NCBI GenBank assembly: GCA_012515365.1
Contig: JAAYYM010000318.1
Coordinates: 1 to 7,445, forward strand
Reading direction: 5' to 3'
Source of the DNA: Clostridia bacterium
GTDB taxonomy: Bacteria > Bacillota_A > Clostridia > Lachnospirales > Lachnospiraceae
Length of the DNA stretch: 7,445 nt
Shown: piece after piece, positions 1 through 5,594 of the stretch
Layout: each line of letters opens with the position of its first letter
Position numbering within the stretch: the stretch's first letter is position 1
Notes under the pieces: model-generated
The model's input: only the letters and a program-made list of their open reading frames with translations
The model's database searches: none
What the model was told of the DNA's origin: nothing
Position numbers and translations under genes: made by a program

Positions 1-546
1 CCGGGAGACTCCGCCACCATCAAATCCCATCACAACGTGGGCGGACTGCCTGAACATGTGGATTTCAAGGACATAATAGAGCCCCTGAAAATGCTTTTTA
101 AAGATGAAGTTCGAAAAGCAGGCATGGAACTGAGCATCCCGAAGCATCTGGTAATGCGCCAGCCCTTCCCCGGCCCCGGCCTGGGTATAAGGATAATAGG
201 AGACATCACCGAAGAAAAGGTGAAGATCGTCCAGGAGGCAGATGCCATATACAGAGAAGAAGTCGCATCATACGATGGAGGAAAACTGGCTCCCACCCTG
301 GGACAGTATTTTGCCGCCCTGACCAACGTGCGCTCCGTGGGAGTGATGGGAGATTTCCGTACATACGATCATGCTATAGCCCTGAGGGCAGTGGAGACAT
401 CGGATTTTATGACGGCGGAAGCGGCCAAACTTCCCTGGGATCTCATCGAAAAAGTCACCACCAGGATCGTCAACGAAGTGCCCCATGTGAACAGAGTCTT
501 TTACGACTGTACGAATAAGCCACCGGGGACGATAGAATTCGAATAA
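1..546 (+). CDS. guaA: GMP synthase (glutamine-hydrolysing), C-terminal part
   Basis: This enzyme aminates XMP to GMP, using ATP and glutamine-derived ammonia, in the last step of cytosolic guanine nucleotide synthesis. The window starts inside the gene; 181 residues and the TAA stop are present. Visible family signatures are [12 protein letters not shown] at the left edge, [12 protein letters not shown] at about residues 52-63, [19 protein letters not shown] in the second half, and the terminal KPPGTIEFE. These belong to the C-terminal dimerisation and XMP-binding domain; the glutaminase and most of the ATP-pyrophosphatase domains lie upstream of the window. The frame is intact to its normal end, so any insertion at the 3' end has preserved the protein. 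Base composition is higher in GC than downstream, as expected for a resident chromosomal gene. The family assignment is very secure. Confidence 0.97.
   Translation, partial: PGDSATIKSHHNVGGLPEHVDFKDIIEPLKMLFKDEVRKAGMELSIPKHLVMRQPFPGPGLGIRIIGDITEEKVKIVQEADAIYREEVASYDGGKLAPTLGQYFAALTNVRSVGVMGDFRTYDHAIALRAVETSDFMTAEAAKLPWDLIEKVTTRIVNEVPHVNRVFYDCTNKPPGTIEFE
520..546 (+). other. Probable left attachment site (attL) at the guaA 3' end
   Basis: The last codons of guaA directly abut an integrase-bearing mobile region. The 3' end of guaA is an established integration hotspot for tyrosine-recombinase genomic islands, in which the duplicated core restores the gene's final codons. The likely core lies within the KPPGTIEFE codons and the stop, including GAATTCGAATAA at 535-546. 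I find no second copy in the window, so the exact borders cannot be set; the matching attR should lie beyond base 7445. Presence of an att site is inferred from context. Confidence 0.5.
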
Positions 547-550
547 AGAC

Positions 551-598
551 AATAACACCGAGAGTGACTGAAAATGCTCACTTCTCGGTGTTATTTTT
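551..598 (+). terminator. Rho-independent terminator after guaA
   Basis: The arms AATAACACCGAGA-GTGA (551-567) and TCACTTCTCGGTGTTATT (578-595) pair along almost their full length, with one unpaired A and a loop of about 10 bases. A T-run (593-598) ends the structure. This should stop guaA transcripts before they enter the leftward regulator gene. On the opposite strand there is no good U-tract after the hairpin, so it is mainly a rightward terminator. Confidence 0.85.
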
Positions 599-603
599 AC
601 GGC

Positions 604-623
604 TTTGAGTACGATTTGAGTAC
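604..623 (+). repeat. Tandem direct repeat TTTGAGTAC, candidate recombinase arm site
   Basis: TTTGAGTAC occurs at 604-612 and again at 615-623, so the start-to-start spacing is 11 bases, about one helical turn. The pair lies just inside the presumed left end of the element, about 60 bases from the guaA stop. Short direct repeats placed like this are typical arm-type binding sites for the N-terminal domain of tyrosine integrases or for excisionase. The role is inferred from placement. Confidence 0.5.
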
Positions 624-679
624 AAATGGTGATTATAGGTGCAATAGTGACTAGTTGTTTGACGCAAAATCGAAAGGAA

Positions 680-1345
680 TTATTTACTTTGTTTTTTCTC
701 AATTACATCAAGTCGTTTTTTATGCCCAGCATCAGCATTCAGTTTAACTTTTGTATCACTGGAGTGATCAAGTAAGACACTTGAAGTCTGAAGTTCCATC
801 TCAATCATTGCCAGCTGATCTTCATTCCCGGCTAGGTAATCTTTTTCAACGGTGGTTGCCTTATCGGTATATGAGGCGGTCATTGACATGTGCTTATCAT
901 ACAGGCGCGCCCATGTAACAAAGTCCTTTTGCATATCGCTATTCTCAAAACGCAGTGAACCATCCTTCATATGGATGGATTTTTTATTTTCTTTAAGTGA
1001 AAAATAGTATGAGAGCAGCGGCGAGAATTCTACGAATGCGGTATCCGAATCAGCGGCTTCTGAAGAATGAATATGTATGACTTTTGATTTATAGAGCATT
1101 ATAAGAAGCCCCATAAGATCTCCTTCGGTCTCCAGATGGATCACGTTACTGTTGAATTCTCCAAAAGCAAGTGGGCTGACGCTCAGCGCATCGGCTATTT
1201 TATCCACTTGTTCTTTTTTCGGCTGTAATCTGTCAGTCTCGTATTTTCTAATCGTGACCGGGTGGATCCCGGTCATTTCAGCAAGCTGGTTTTGTGTAAT
1301 CTTGCGTTTCTTTCTCATGTATTTTATCTGTTCGCCTATATTCAT
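680..1345 (-). CDS. XRE-family transcriptional regulator, probable repressor of excision and transfer
   Basis: A 221-residue protein. Residues 3-60 form a Cro/CI-type helix-turn-helix, from GEQIKYMRKKRKITQNQLAEM through GIHPVTIRKYE to DKIADALSVSPLAF. The remaining 160 residues match no domain I recognise. I see no LexA-type Ser-Lys autoprotease and no HExxH metalloprotease motif, so SOS-type self-cleavage is not suggested. The start is set by GGAGG (1353-1357) seven bases before the ATG at 1345-1343; another ATG six bases upstream lies too close to that site. The gene diverges from the excisionase-integrase operon, and its own promoter overlaps a TGTAGC-type repeat, which implies autoregulation. 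Its position is that of the immunity-type repressor of integrative elements. The DNA-binding fold is certain; the target is inferred. Confidence 0.85.
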   Translation of the reverse strand: MNIGEQIKYMRKKRKITQNQLAEMTGIHPVTIRKYETDRLQPKKEQVDKIADALSVSPLAFGEFNSNVIHLETEGDLMGLLIMLYKSKVIHIHSSEAADSDTAFVEFSPLLSYYFSLKENKKSIHMKDGSLRFENSDMQKDFVTWARLYDKHMSMTASYTDKATTVEKDYLAGNEDQLAMIEMELQTSSVLLDHSSDTKVKLNADAGHKKRLDVIEKKQSK

Positions 1346-1385
1346 CGGCATACCTCCTGGTCGTTTATGTTGGGTTATTATTGAT

Positions 1386-1414
1386 ATAATACCACATTTG
1401 TAGCCAAAAAGCAA
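1386..1414 (-). promoter_or_regulatory. Promoter of the leftward XRE regulator
   Basis: Read on the minus strand, TTGCTT (1414-1409) and TATTAT (1391-1386) are separated by exactly 17 bases. A TTTGTAGCC-type operator copy (1397-1405) lies inside the spacer, so bound regulator would block its own transcription. The transcript would start around 1380, leaving a leader of about 35 bases before the ATG at 1345. The assignment rests on consensus match and spacing only. Confidence 0.65.
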
Positions 1415-1437
1415 TAATGTAAATATAAGGCTACAAA
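1397..1437. promoter_or_regulatory. Inverted repeat operator TTTGTAGCC / GGCTACAAA
   Basis: A perfect 9-base inverted repeat, TTTGTAGCC at 1397-1405 and GGCTACAAA at 1429-1437, is separated by 23 bases, giving arm centres 32 bases (about three helical turns) apart. One arm lies in the spacer of the leftward promoter and the other just upstream of the rightward promoter. The GTAGC core is shared with the direct repeats at 1449 and 1485, so all four probably bind the same XRE regulator. Confidence 0.65.
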
Positions 1438-1443
1438 TTCTAC

Positions 1444-1472
1444 TTGACTGTAGCGAAAAGACAACGTATAAT
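1444..1472 (+). promoter_or_regulatory. Strong promoter of the xis-int-mobC operon
   Basis: TTGACT (1444-1449) and TATAAT (1467-1472) are separated by 17 bases, a near-consensus sigma-A promoter. The whole spacer is occupied by one copy of the 17-base repeat TGTAGCGAAAAGACAAC, so the promoter should be occluded when the regulator is bound. It faces the excisionase-like gene, whose ATG lies about 45 bases downstream of the likely start. Confidence 0.85.
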
Positions 1473-1501
1473 ATAAACACAAAATGTAGCGAAAAGACAA
1501 C
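1449..1501 (+). promoter_or_regulatory. Two direct operator repeats TGTAGCGAAAAGACAAC
   Basis: The 17-base sequence TGTAGCGAAAAGACAAC occurs exactly at 1449-1465 and 1485-1501, 36 bases apart. The first copy fills the -35/-10 spacer and the second lies just after the predicted transcription start, so both are well placed for repression. An exact 17-base repeat at this spacing is not expected by chance. The binder is probably the divergently encoded XRE protein, though this is inferred from position. Confidence 0.75.
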
Positions 1502-1523
1502 AACATAAAAAGGAGGTGACACC

Positions 1524-1736
1524 ATGAAGAATTATTTAACAGTTGATGAAATAGCGGAAAGTATAGGCGTTTCAAAGTCGCATGCGTACAAAATCATAAG
1601 AGCGCTTAATGCGGAACTGGCGGCAGATGAGTATATAACAGTTGCAGGCAGATTACCTAGAAAGTATTTTGAAAAGCGCTGGTACGGGTTCGAAAGCGAT
1701 GGAGGTGAAAACAGTGAGCATAAAGAAAGATCCTAA
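1524..1736 (+). CDS. Excisionase-like helix-turn-helix protein
   Basis: A 70-residue protein, a typical length for a recombination directionality factor. Residues 4-30 (YLTVDEIAESIGVSKSHAYK) form a MerR/excisionase-type helix-turn-helix, followed by a basic stretch and ITVAGRLPRKYFEKRWYG at about 38-55. Proteins of this pattern are commonly encoded just upstream of tyrosine integrases in Firmicute elements. The start is secure: AGGAGGTG (1511-1518) lies just before the ATG. The end of the gene overlaps the integrase start by 23 bases, so the two are co-translated from the repressed promoter at 1444-1472. The likely job is to bend the att DNA and bias the integrase toward excision; a purely transcriptional role is possible. 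Confidence 0.75.
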   Translation: MKNYLTVDEIAESIGVSKSHAYKIIRALNAELAADEYITVAGRLPRKYFEKRWYGFESDGGENSEHKERS

Positions 1737-2784
1737 AACAGGCAAATGGGTGCTTCAATATCGGTACACAGACTGGCAAGGGAACAGAAAGAAAACAACC
1801 AAAAGAGGATTCGATACGAAGCGTGAAGCGGAGGAATGGCTGCGAACATTCCTCGTGAAGAGCCAGGCAGATCTGACAATGAAGTTTAAAGATTTCATGG
1901 ATATCTATTTTGAGGACTGCAGTACCCGGCTTAGAAAAACCACGATAACAAATAAGCACTATATTGTAGATGACAAACTTCTTCCGTATTTTGCAGAGAA
2001 GCCTATGAATGCTATAAAGGCTGCTGATATCAGAAAATGGCAGAACACACTAATAGGTCAGGGCTATGCAGAAACATATCTTAAGTCCATCAATAATCAG
2101 CTTACAGCAATATTCAACTTTGCCGTTAAGTATTACGACCTTGGTTCAAATCCATGCACCAAGGCAGGAAGTATGGGTAAGAGCAGAGCCAGCGAAATGA
2201 AGTTTTGGACGGTAGATGAATATCACCAATTCATTGACTGCATGATGGATAAAAGAAGAAGTTATACAGCCTTTGAGCTTTTGTTCTGGACCGGTATGAG
2301 AAAGGGTGAGCTCCTTGCACTTACTAAAGGTGATATCGATCTGGAGAAAAATGTAATAACTGTGTCAAAATCGTATACGCGGCTAAAGAAAGAGGACTTG
2401 ATCACGCCGCCCAAAACACCGAAGAGCAACAGGAAAATCGGGATACCAGAATTCCTTGCTGAAGATATAGCAGATTACTTTAACAGTCTATATGGCCTGG
2501 AGGATGAAGATAGGCTGTTCCAAATGGGAGAAAACTATTTGAATAAAGAACTGGAGAGAGGATGCAAGAAGAGCGGTGTAAAACAGATCCGAGTTCATGA
2601 TATGAGACACAGTCACGCAGCGATGCTGGCATATATGAAAATAATGCCGCTGGAAGTTGCACAGAGGCTGGGTCATGAAGATGTTGAAACTACACTCAAT
2701 ATATATGAACATCTTTATCCGGACAGTCAGGCTAGGCTGGCAGAACAGATCAATGAAAAGTACGAAGAGGTGATGAACAAATGA
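1714..2784 (+). CDS. int: Site-specific tyrosine recombinase (integrase)
   Basis: A 356-residue integrase that inserts and excises the element, probably at the guaA 3' end. An N-terminal arm-binding region (about 1-50, with KWVLQYRYTDWQGNRKK) precedes a SAM-like core-binding domain (about 55-145) and the catalytic domain (165-345). Catalytic residues visible are Arg196 in TGMRKGEL, His295 and Arg298 in HDMRHS, His321 in RLGHED, and the nucleophile Tyr331 in TTLNIYEHLY; a lysine near 219-237 would complete the set. The start is GTG at 1714, eight bases after GGAGG (1701-1705). An in-frame ATG at 1699 is possible, but it precedes that site. The gene overlaps the excisionase upstream and the MobC-like gene downstream. 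All active-site motifs are intact, so it is probably functional. Confidence 0.95.
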   Translation: MSIKKDPKTGKWVLQYRYTDWQGNRKKTTKRGFDTKREAEEWLRTFLVKSQADLTMKFKDFMDIYFEDCSTRLRKTTITNKHYIVDDKLLPYFAEKPMNAIKAADIRKWQNTLIGQGYAETYLKSINNQLTAIFNFAVKYYDLGSNPCTKAGSMGKSRASEMKFWTVDEYHQFIDCMMDKRRSYTAFELLFWTGMRKGELLALTKGDIDLEKNVITVSKSYTRLKKEDLITPPKTPKSNRKIGIPEFLAEDIADYFNSLYGLEDEDRLFQMGENYLNKELERGCKKSGVKQIRVHDMRHSHAAMLAYMKIMPLEVAQRLGHEDVETTLNIYEHLYPDSQARLAEQINEKYEEVMNK

Positions 2785-3095
2785 GCGGGCTTGATAAAAA
2801 CAGAAAGCGTAACCAGACAGTATGCTTCCGGGCAACACTGGAAGAGCGGCGAGAGATAGAAGCGCGTATAACCGTCAGTGGGATGCCGAAAGGTGAATAT
2901 TACAGACAGTCATTGCTTCACCAGCAGATAAATATCACGGCAGGTAAGTTCCATAGTGACAGACTCGCTGTAGAAATCAAAAGACTGAGGGAGCGGCTTG
3001 AAGAAAAATCAGCAGAGACAGATAAAGATCTTTTGGAAGAATGCAAGGCGCTTCTGGAACAGTTGATAGAGATAGGTGTTTCAAAGAATGAGTAG
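2781..3095 (+). CDS. MobC-like relaxosome accessory protein (ribbon-helix-helix)
   Basis: A 104-residue, highly charged protein. Residues 11-20 (NQTVCFRATL) look like the DNA-contacting strand of a ribbon-helix-helix fold. They are followed by helices at about 20-33 and 36-48 (MPKGEYYRQSLLHQQI), then a long coiled-coil-like helix from about 60 to 97. This is the pattern of MobC/MbeC-type mobilization proteins, which bind near oriT and help the relaxase open the DNA. The start ATG shares four bases with the integrase stop (ATGA), with GAGG about ten bases upstream, so translation is probably coupled to the integrase. A plain RHH repressor cannot be excluded, but the relaxase downstream favours a mobilization role. 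Confidence 0.75.
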   Translation: MSGLDKNRKRNQTVCFRATLEERREIEARITVSGMPKGEYYRQSLLHQQINITAGKFHSDRLAVEIKRLRERLEEKSAETDKDLLEECKALLEQLIEIGVSKNE

Positions 3096-3130
3096 AGATT
3101 CGTTAATGAAAGTAAAGAGGGGTTTGTTCA

Positions 3131-3580
3131 ATGGGAAGAAAAAGACAGAGAGATCCGCCGCCGGCGTTTGCGACATCAAAGGGATGGCATGAACATTTCA
3201 CACCGCTCTTTGATGACCAGCTAGATTCACCGGCATATATCGCTCTTACTGCTGTAGCAAAGGAAGCGTATACGATTCTCAGGCAGGAATATAAAGGATC
3301 GTATACAGGGAACAATGTCATATGTCCATACAAAACATTTATGGAAAAGGGAATGACCAGAAATTCGATTTCAAAGGCAATAAGACTGCTGGATACACTC
3401 GGGTTCATAACATATGAATCGGGAGGGCTAGAGCATCAGCCAAGTATCTACCATTTTTCCGAAAAGTGGAAGGACGTAAAAACCAAGGAGGAGGCTGAAA
3501 CTGTAAAGAAAGATCTGCTTAAGAAGATAAAGATAGAGAAGGAACACAGGGAAGAGCTTGCTCTGCTATACGACACCTAA
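3131..3580 (+). CDS. Winged-helix DNA-binding protein, possible replication initiator-like
   Basis: A 149-residue protein beginning at an ATG eight bases after GAGGGG (3116-3121). After a basic, proline-containing N-terminus (GRKRQRDPPPAF) comes a segment (about 22-108) that looks like a winged helix. It has YIALTAVAKEAYTILRQEY as helix 1, a recognition-type helix TRNSISKAIRLLDTLGFI (76-93), and a wing YESGGLEHQPSIYHFS. The tail from about 112 is lysine- and glutamate-rich helix. This layout recalls the DNA-binding domain of plasmid RepA_N-type initiators and similar proteins on Clostridia mobile elements, but no catalytic or origin-melting motif is visible. It sits directly before a palindrome and iteron-like repeats, which makes it their likely binder. 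Whether it acts in replication, copy control or regulation is open. Confidence 0.6.
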   Translation: MGRKRQRDPPPAFATSKGWHEHFTPLFDDQLDSPAYIALTAVAKEAYTILRQEYKGSYTGNNVICPYKTFMEKGMTRNSISKAIRLLDTLGFITYESGGLEHQPSIYHFSEKWKDVKTKEEAETVKKDLLKKIKIEKEHREELALLYDT

Positions 3581-3584
3581 ATAA

Positions 3585-3599
3585 ACCATCACTGATGGT
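3585..3599. repeat. 15-bp palindrome ACCATCA-C-TGATGGT
   Basis: Two perfect 7-base arms around one central base begin five bases after the stop of the winged-helix gene. No T-run follows (the next bases are ATATATATAAGGAG), so it is a weak terminator candidate at best. It resembles an operator for a dimeric DNA-binding protein. The neighbouring repeats make a regulatory or origin function plausible. Confidence 0.5.
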
Positions 3600-3612
3600 A
3601 TATATATAAGGA

Positions 3613-3735
3613 GTCGCAAAACCGATACTTATTGCAAGGCGAAAAACATGAGAATAAGTATCAAAACCGATACCTATTCGTAGAAATGAAATAGTAATAA
3701 GTATCAAAACCAATACTTACCCAAGTATCAAAAGT
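3613..3735 (+). repeat. Iteron-like repeats built on GTATC-AAAACC-GATAC
   Basis: Four related copies occur in the same orientation. They are GTCGCAAAACCGATACTTAT (3613-3632), GTATCAAAACCGATACCTAT (3658-3677), GTATCAAAACCAATACTTAC (3701-3720) and a partial GTATCAAAAGT (3725-3735). Copies start about 45, 43 and 24 bases apart. The second is a dyad, GTATC-N6-GATAC, and AATAA precedes the second and third. Repeats of this size in a gene-free stretch, downstream of a winged-helix gene and upstream of the mobilization genes, fit initiator iterons or a cooperative operator. No DnaA box or obvious AT-rich melting region was identified with confidence, so origin function is an inference. Confidence 0.65.
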
Positions 3736-3919
3736 GGGTGCTGACAATAAAATATGAAAGCAGAAGAAAAAGTAAGTGAAAATAAGTCAGGTATGGGCTT
3801 GACGATAAACGTATCGAAGACGAAATAAAAGCTGCTTACAGAGGAGAAAACCCTGGGAAATGACACCGAGAAGTGACAGTATAAATGAAGTATGAGGCCG
3901 GCAGAAGGGGGTGATAAAA

Positions 3920-4102
3920 ATGGGGAGGATGAGCGAAAAGGCGAAGCTGGAGTGGGCATTTTTTCTGAATGACAGGAACCGCATCACATATTGCGAAAAA
4001 TGCCGCAAATGCACAGAAGAATGCAAGCAGAGTTTCAGAGCAGCGGTAGTAGCGTGCCCGAACTACCACAGTAAAAGAGCCGTAGACAAAGAAGGACGAT
4101 AA
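3920..4102 (+). CDS. Small cysteine-rich protein next to the relaxase, unknown function
   Basis: A 60-residue protein starting at an ATG six bases after GGGGGTG (3907-3913). A GTG at 3911 would add three residues but sits inside that site. The N-terminus is an amphipathic segment (SEKAKLEWAFFLNDRNR). Cysteines 25, 28, 31 and 35 (YCEKCRKCTEEC) are closely spaced, with a fifth at 46 in VVACPNY, followed by a basic tail. C-x2-C-x2-C-x3-C suggests a metal-binding knuckle, zinc or possibly iron-sulphur. From memory, similar short proteins with KQSFRA and CPxY segments lie before VirD2-like relaxases in other Clostridia elements; I cannot check this here. A relaxosome-associated DNA-binding role is a guess from its place beside the presumed oriT. 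Confidence 0.6.
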   Translation: MGRMSEKAKLEWAFFLNDRNRITYCEKCRKCTEECKQSFRAAVVACPNYHSKRAVDKEGR

Positions 4103-4107
4103 TTGCT

Positions 4108-4200
4108 GTCCCCGGGTATAGCGAGCATCGGGAACATACTCCTGTATGTTTCCACAGCCGCCGGAAGGCGGCATTACATTTCCAGGGGACACCCCTGAAT
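4108..4200 (+). other. Probable origin of transfer (oriT), hairpin-rich
   Basis: The 133 bases between the cysteine-rich gene and the relaxase hold three consecutive hairpins and look constrained in a way that noncoding spacers rarely are. They are AACATAC-TCCT-GTATGTT (4133-4150, extended by G-C and G-T pairs to 4130-4153), GCCGCC-GGAA-GGCGGC (4157-4172) and CAGGGG-ACA-CCCCTG (4183-4197). Just upstream is TATAGCGAGCA (4117-4127), flanked by CCCG and CGGG. In MOBP-type systems oriT is normally immediately upstream of the relaxase gene and has an inverted repeat beside the nick. The exact nick cannot be read from this sequence. Confidence 0.6.
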
Positions 4201-4235
4201 ACCCCATCACCACCGAAAAAGAGAGGAGAACCATT

Positions 4236-5594
4236 ATGGCAACAACAAGCCTTTGGCACATAAGTGGAAAACTGAAAAATCTAATAGACTATGTTGAGAA
4301 TCCGGATAAGACAACGGCAGAAACAAAGGGCATGCAGGATCTGTATGATGTGATTTCATATGTTCAGCGTCCTTCCGCCACGGATGAGAAAAGATATATT
4401 ACGACACTTAACTGCAATGCTACGTTTGCACTGGATCAGATGATAATAACGAAGACACGCTTCGGAAAAACAGACGGATATATGGCATGGCACGGCTATC
4501 AAAGTTTTAAACCGGATGAGCTCACTGCGGAAGAATGTCATGAGATTGGTGTTGAGATGGCAAAAGAATTATGGGGTGATAAGTTTCAGGTGATCGTTAC
4601 CACTCACCTAGATAAAGATCATCTGCACAATCATTTCTGCTTCAATTCAGTGTCGTTCAAAGATGGAAAGAGATATAACTACTCAAAATCAGAGCGCTAC
4701 CACATGATGGAAATCTCGGACCGCTTGTGCATGGAACACGGACTCTCTCTAATAAAGAAGCCACATAAGGCTCCTTCAAGACCCGTTTGGCTGGACGAAA
4801 AGAGCGGCAAACCGACAAGATACAACGTATATAAAGCAGACATCATAGAAGCAATAGAGAAAAGCAATAGCGTTTCTGCCTTTGGAAAATACCTTATACG
4901 CAAAGGGTATGATGTAGATATTTCCGGTGCACACTGGAAGATCAAACTGCCTCAATATGAACACTATACACGTATGGACACTGTTGATGAAAGATTTACA
5001 AGAGATAATATACCTCTCCTGATTCAGAGAACGAGAAGCTGGATCGGAAATATCCCTGCAACGATAACTTATCCTCCGGGGATGCCGAGTGAATATAAGC
5101 AGAAAGGTTTCATGGACATATTGCTCAGCGGCACAAAAGTGTACAAGCTTTATCTGTACTATTGTTATCAGCTTGGCGTGTTGCCTAAGGGAACAGAATA
5201 CAAACCGACCAGTCCTTTCCTTAAGGAAGCTCTGCGAAAGGTGGATGAGATATCGATTCATATACGATATATGAGCGAGCATAAGATAGAAACAATGGAT
5301 GATCTTCTACAAGATCGAGACAGCATCGAGTCTGAAATGGACAAACTGATCAATCAGAGGCGTGTGCTGCAGAATAAAATACGCAGAGCGACACCGGAAG
5401 AAAAGGCAATGCTCCGAGAAGAACAGGCAGGTATTACTACTCGGATTTCCAGCTTTAGGAAGTGTATGAATATAAATAAAGCCATCGAAACAAAATCATC
5501 GAAGATGATAGATGACATAGAAAGAGTCTACTCAAACGAAGAAAAGGCGAGAGAAAACAGTCCGCATAAGGGGAAGGAGTGTATGGAAAGATGA
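4236..5594 (+). CDS. mobA: MobA/VirD2-like relaxase (MOBP type)
   Basis: A 452-residue relaxase that would nick oriT, stay covalently bound to the 5' end and lead the strand into a recipient. Tyr19 in NLIDYVENPDKT is the candidate nicking tyrosine. The metal-binding histidine motif is clear: THLDKDHLHNHF, with His124, His129, His131 and His133, preceded by the hydrophobic strand FQVIVT. A conserved helix with a histidine-glycine end (RLCMEHGLSLI) follows at about 163-173. The C-terminal half (about 180-452) is basic and partly coiled coil (about 375-425), as is usual for this group, and carries no helicase or primase domain. AGGAG at 4224-4228 is seven bases before the ATG; open sequence upstream of it belongs to the hairpin region. 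No frameshift is seen and the length is normal. Confidence 0.92.
   Translation: MATTSLWHISGKLKNLIDYVENPDKTTAETKGMQDLYDVISYVQRPSATDEKRYITTLNCNATFALDQMIITKTRFGKTDGYMAWHGYQSFKPDELTAEECHEIGVEMAKELWGDKFQVIVTTHLDKDHLHNHFCFNSVSFKDGKRYNYSKSERYHMMEISDRLCMEHGLSLIKKPHKAPSRPVWLDEKSGKPTRYNVYKADIIEAIEKSNSVSAFGKYLIRKGYDVDISGAHWKIKLPQYEHYTRMDTVDERFTRDNIPLLIQRTRSWIGNIPATITYPPGMPSEYKQKGFMDILLSGTKVYKLYLYYCYQLGVLPKGTEYKPTSPFLKEALRKVDEISIHIRYMSEHKIETMDDLLQDRDSIESEMDKLINQRRVLQNKIRRATPEEKAMLREEQAGITTRISSFRKCMNINKAIETKSSKMIDDIERVYSNEEKARENSPHKGKECMER

Larger units (their letters stand above)
3581..3919. other. Gene-free regulatory stretch between winged-helix gene and cysteine-rich gene
   Basis: This 339-base stretch contains the palindrome at 3585 and the repeat array at 3613-3735. 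In 3736-3919 I see only short open frames without ribosome binding sites (24 codons from 3754, 11 codons from 3860) and the GGGGGTG ribosome binding site for the next gene. A TTGACG hexamer at 3799-3804 has no good -10 partner. No RNA gene is recognisable. Confidence 0.6.

Noticed and set aside
680..1345. Possibility that the regulator is a LexA/CI-type self-cleaving repressor
   Set aside because: No Ala-Gly cleavage site or Ser-Lys catalytic pattern could be seen in the C-terminal part.
1642..1713. Longer N-terminus for the integrase from a TTG at 1642
   Set aside because: It has no ribosome binding site and lies deep inside the excisionase-like gene, while GTG at 1714 has a well-spaced GGAGG.
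3863..3876. ACACCGAGAAGTGA, which also occurs in the right arm of the guaA terminator on the other strand
   Set aside because: A single shared 14-mer is not far from chance for a window this size, and its surroundings do not look like an att or terminator; no function could be argued.
3754..3895. Two mini open frames (24 codons from 3754, 11 codons from 3860) in the gene-free stretch
   Set aside because: Neither has a convincing ribosome binding site or a recognisable sequence; such short frames are expected by chance.
4146..4235. Relaxase N-terminal extension through the hairpin region
   Set aside because: The added residues do not resemble relaxase sequence, the DNA is explained by hairpins, and the ATG at 4236 has a proper ribosome binding site.
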